A program made the position numbers and the translations under genes. Of a stretch of 17,799 nt of DNA, positions 16,010-17,799 are shown in pieces (position 1 is the first letter of the stretch; the number at the start of each line of letters is the position of its first letter). The stretch is from positions 1-17,799 of the forward strand of contig JAUNKI010000019.1 in the NCBI GenBank assembly GCA_030532815.1, given 5' to 3'. Under the pieces are notes generated by a model, which saw only the letters and a list, made by a program, of their open reading frames with translations, searched no databases and had not been told where the DNA came from. The stretch is from Leptotrichiaceae bacterium (GTDB lineage: Bacteria; Fusobacteriota; Fusobacteriia; Fusobacteriales; Leptotrichiaceae).

Positions 16010-16423
16010 ATGAATGAATTAGGAAATATAAGTATATCATCAGATGTTGTTGCAACTATTGCAGAATCTGTAATAACGGAAATTGACGGAATATATAGTC
16101 TGGCAGGTAATGCTCCGAAAAATGAAATAACGAAATTTTTTCAGAGTGTTTCTTCAACAGGAAACAGAGGAATTGATGTGGAAGTAGGAGAAACAGAATG
16201 TACACTTGATTTATACATTATTGCAAAACTGGGATACCAGCTTCCGGCACTGGCAGGAGAAATACAGACGAAAGTTGTTAAAGCCATAACTGAAATGACC
16301 GGACTGAAAGTACAGGAAGTCAATGTCTACATACAAAAAGTAGTAAAAGATACTCATGAAAATACAGACGAAAATCTTACTGAAATACCGGGACCTGTGG
16401 AAATAGCAGAAGAAAATAATTAA
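16010..16423 (+). CDS. Asp23/Gls24 family envelope stress protein (YqhY-like)
   Basis: A 137-residue small acidic protein of the Asp23 family. LGNISISSDVVATIAES at 4-20 and EIDGIYSLAG at 24-33 are the family opening, and the C-terminal segment VQEVNVYIQKV (101-111) is its typical last strand, followed by an acidic tail. Asp23 proteins form membrane-associated assemblies in Firmicutes, and the Bacillus homologue YqhY, encoded between accC and nusB, is connected to fatty acid synthesis. AmaP, the known membrane anchor of Asp23, is encoded 15 bp downstream. AGGAGGT 7 nt before the ATG predicts strong translation. The position between accC and nusB is the same as in Bacillus, which favours a YqhY-like role. 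Confidence 0.9.
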   Translation: MNELGNISISSDVVATIAESVITEIDGIYSLAGNAPKNEITKFFQSVSSTGNRGIDVEVGETECTLDLYIIAKLGYQLPALAGEIQTKVVKAITEMTGLKVQEVNVYIQKVVKDTHENTDENLTEIPGPVEIAEENN

Positions 16424-16438
16424 GATAAGGAGTGATTT

Positions 16439-17116
16439 ATGATAACGATATTAGGCTTTCTGGCAAAACTGTCAGTAATAGCTGGGATTATGGGAGCAGC
16501 TTTTGTAAGTATATCTGATCTGATAATGAAAACTGATTATCTGACTAAAATTGACAATATGGTAGATTTAGGAAGTGTAAGGGTAAAAGTAATACTCGGA
16601 TTATTATCGATCCTTTATTTACTTATATTTTTACTGTCATATATAAATAAGGTTACGAAATATTCACAGAATAGAAAAGTTAAAACAAAAACAGGAGAAA
16701 TAGAAGTCACGATAAAGACGATAAATGAAGTGGCGAAAGATTTTCTGAGTTCTCAGGAAATTATTAAAAATTCAAAAGTGAAATCTCATCCCAAAGGAAG
16801 AGCTGTAGTAATAGAAGCTGTTGTAGACACTTATAATGTGGACAATTTAAATGATAAACTTTTAAAAATACAGGAAAAGCTTTCTGAATATGTATTCAAC
16901 TCTACCGGGATTTCAGTTAAAAAAAGTAAAGTCAAGCTGAAAAAGGTTTTAGGGGAAACAATTGTAGAAAAGAAAATAATAGAAGCACCGGAAGAAAAGA
17001 AAACCGAAATTACAGTGAACACAGAAGAAAAAACAAATGAAACGCTTATTGTAGAGTCTGTTAATGAAGAAAAGGCTGTTTCAGAAACTGTTAATGAAGA
17101 AAAAATAACTGATTAA
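16439..17116 (+). CDS. amaP: AmaP-like membrane anchor for Asp23, with extended acidic tail
   Basis: A 225-residue membrane protein. Two hydrophobic helices (about 3-27 and 49-70) form a hairpin as in AmaP, the alkaline shock response membrane anchor. A soluble domain (about 80-172) with TGEIEVTIKTINEVA and GISVKKSKVKLKKV resembles the Asp23-like fold. The remaining 50 residues are Glu/Lys/Thr/Val-rich and contain a duplicated VNEEK unit, making the protein longer than usual AmaP. It should tether the Asp23 protein encoded 15 bp upstream to the membrane. AAGGAG before the ATG is a good ribosome site. Assignment rests on topology plus context, which agree. Confidence 0.82.
   Translation: MITILGFLAKLSVIAGIMGAAFVSISDLIMKTDYLTKIDNMVDLGSVRVKVILGLLSILYLLIFLLSYINKVTKYSQNRKVKTKTGEIEVTIKTINEVAKDFLSSQEIIKNSKVKSHPKGRAVVIEAVVDTYNVDNLNDKLLKIQEKLSEYVFNSTGISVKKSKVKLKKVLGETIVEKKIIEAPEEKKTEITVNTEEKTNETLIVESVNEEKAVSETVNEEKITD
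17058..17103 (+). repeat. 30-bp-period direct repeat in the amaP tail
   Basis: CTGTTAATGAAGAAAA occurs at 17058-17073 and again at 17088-17103, encoding two VNEEK units exactly ten codons apart. A third, weaker unit (VNTEEK) precedes them. Confidence 0.7.
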
Positions 17117-17145
17117 CATATGTCCGGTTTAGAAAGGATAATTTA

Positions 17146-17550
17146 ATGACACGTAGAGAAATCAGAGAGGAAATATTCAAACTTCTTTTTGAAAGAGAGC
17201 TCATTGATAATAATATCAATAAAAGAATTGGTGAAGTAATAGATGAAAACAGAATAAAAAAAGAAGAAGAAATTGAATTTTTAAAATCTTATGTTATTGA
17301 GATAACGGAAAATGAAACTTTCCTCGTAGAAAAAATAAAAAATATACTTGACGGCTGGACTTATGAAAGATTGGGAGTTTTAGAAAAGGTTTTACTGAAA
17401 ATATCCTTTTATGAAATTCTTATAAAAAAAATAGGTTATGAAATAGCAATAAATGAGGCTTTGGAAATTGCCAAAAAATATTCTTACGATGATACAAAAG
17501 AATTTTTAAATGGTATACTTGCAAAACTGGTTGCTGAAAACAAAGAATAA
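17146..17550 (+). CDS. nusB: transcription antitermination factor NusB
   Basis: A 134-residue all-helical RNA-binding protein that with NusE (S10) binds the boxA of rRNA leaders for antitermination. TRREIREEIFKLLFERE at 2-18 is the typical first helix; ILDGWTYERLGVLEKVLLKI (66-85) and INEALEIAKKYS-x-x-x-TKEFLNGILAKL (about 100-129) are the conserved C-terminal half. Length is ordinary. The ribosome site, AAAGGA about 7 nt before ATG 17146, is weaker than for its neighbours, and the 29-bp gap after amaP suggests co-transcription. Placement after an Asp23 gene parallels yqhY-nusB in Bacillus. Confidence 0.92.
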   Translation: MTRREIREEIFKLLFERELIDNNINKRIGEVIDENRIKKEEEIEFLKSYVIEITENETFLVEKIKNILDGWTYERLGVLEKVLLKISFYEILIKKIGYEIAINEALEIAKKYSYDDTKEFLNGILAKLVAENKE

Positions 17551-17669
17551 AACAGTTTTAGAAAACGGAAAAGTGTAAAAGGTAAATTTATCGGATAATT
17601 TTAACAGTCCCGTAAATATTATATGTAAAACAGGGGAATATAGGAATAAAGTGTAAAGTATCAGTTAAT

Positions 17670-17721
17670 AAAAGAGTTTTTTGTATATTTTCAGTAACAG
17701 AATATATTAAAAAGCTCTTTT
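17670..17721 (+). terminator. imperfect long hairpin after nusB, probable terminator
   Basis: The arms at 17670-17690 and 17701-17721 pair over 21 positions (all but one, counting two G-T pairs) around a 10-nt loop. The right arm ends CTCTTTTGATTTATTT, a broken T-run. It lies 119 bp after nusB. An alternative is an attenuator for the gene starting at 17760. Confidence 0.5.
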
Positions 17722-17759
17722 GATTTATTTAGCCAATAATTTAGGAATAAGGAGAAAAT

Positions 17760-17799
17760 ATGAGAAATTTTGAAGATAATGAAAGAGACGAAATAATTT
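17760..17799 (+). CDS. start of an unidentified gene, cut by the window edge
   Basis: ATG at 17760 follows AAGGAGAAA with good spacing and opens 13 codons (MRNFEDNERDEII) that run off the end of the window. The start is very acidic; too little is visible to name it. It is separated from nusB by 209 bp containing a hairpin, so it may be a separate unit. Confidence 0.6.
   Translation, partial: MRNFEDNERDEII

Noticed and set aside
17681..17708. TTGTAT-16-TATATT as a promoter for the last gene
   Set aside because: The -35 is poor and both boxes lie in the arms of the hairpin; the hairpin explains the sequence equally well.
1..17799. CRISPR array, tRNA, rRNA, toxin-antitoxin or phage defence locus
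   Set aside because: No regularly spaced repeats, cloverleaf sequence, rRNA segment or hallmark defence domains were seen on either strand.

Overview
The window is AT-rich, roughly one-third GC by eye, and leans on ATA (Ile) and AGA (Arg) codons. All recognisable genes are on the + strand with strong purine Shine-Dalgarno sites. The gene content and the accB-accC-asp23-amaP-nusB order suggest a Fusobacteriota member, possibly Leptotrichiaceae. A low-GC Firmicute is the alternative. This placement is inference, not a database match.

Layout. Bases 1-506 hold no intact gene. They contain a decayed N-terminal fragment of an IS30-type transposase (27-146), then featureless AT-rich DNA, a pyrimidine-rich tract and an extended -10 promoter. 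From 508 to 14085 ten genes follow head to tail with gaps of at most about 65 bp or a short overlap: an SDR oxidoreductase, an alpha/beta hydrolase, a four-gene ECF vitamin/metal-type importer (S, T, A, A'), a small lipoprotein, a NifS/IscS-like cysteine desulfurase, a metallophosphoesterase that appears to start at ATT, a 629-residue protein with an N-terminal ParB/Srx-like domain, a Cof-type HAD phosphatase, and DnaE. (That is eleven when both ATPases are counted separately, plus DnaE as the twelfth.) A hairpin and a good promoter lie at the dnaE stop. The second block is accB-like, accC, asp23, amaP and nusB, then an imperfect hairpin and the first 13 codons of another gene.

How it works together. 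The ECF module should import an unknown micronutrient using one canonical and one signature-degenerate ATPase. The accB-accC-asp23-nusB block matches a gene order known from Bacillus (accB-accC-yqhY-nusB), here with the Asp23 membrane anchor AmaP inserted. The most striking observation is that the AccB-like protein aligns without gaps through the biotinyl hairpin but has glycine where the biotin-accepting lysine should be, next to a biotin carboxylase with all the catalytic residues I checked. Other points worth attention are the conserved-looking metallophosphoesterase/ParB-like pair, the ATT start, and a DnaE whose PHP domain has lost metal ligands. I saw no CRISPR array, tRNA, rRNA, phage or defence island.
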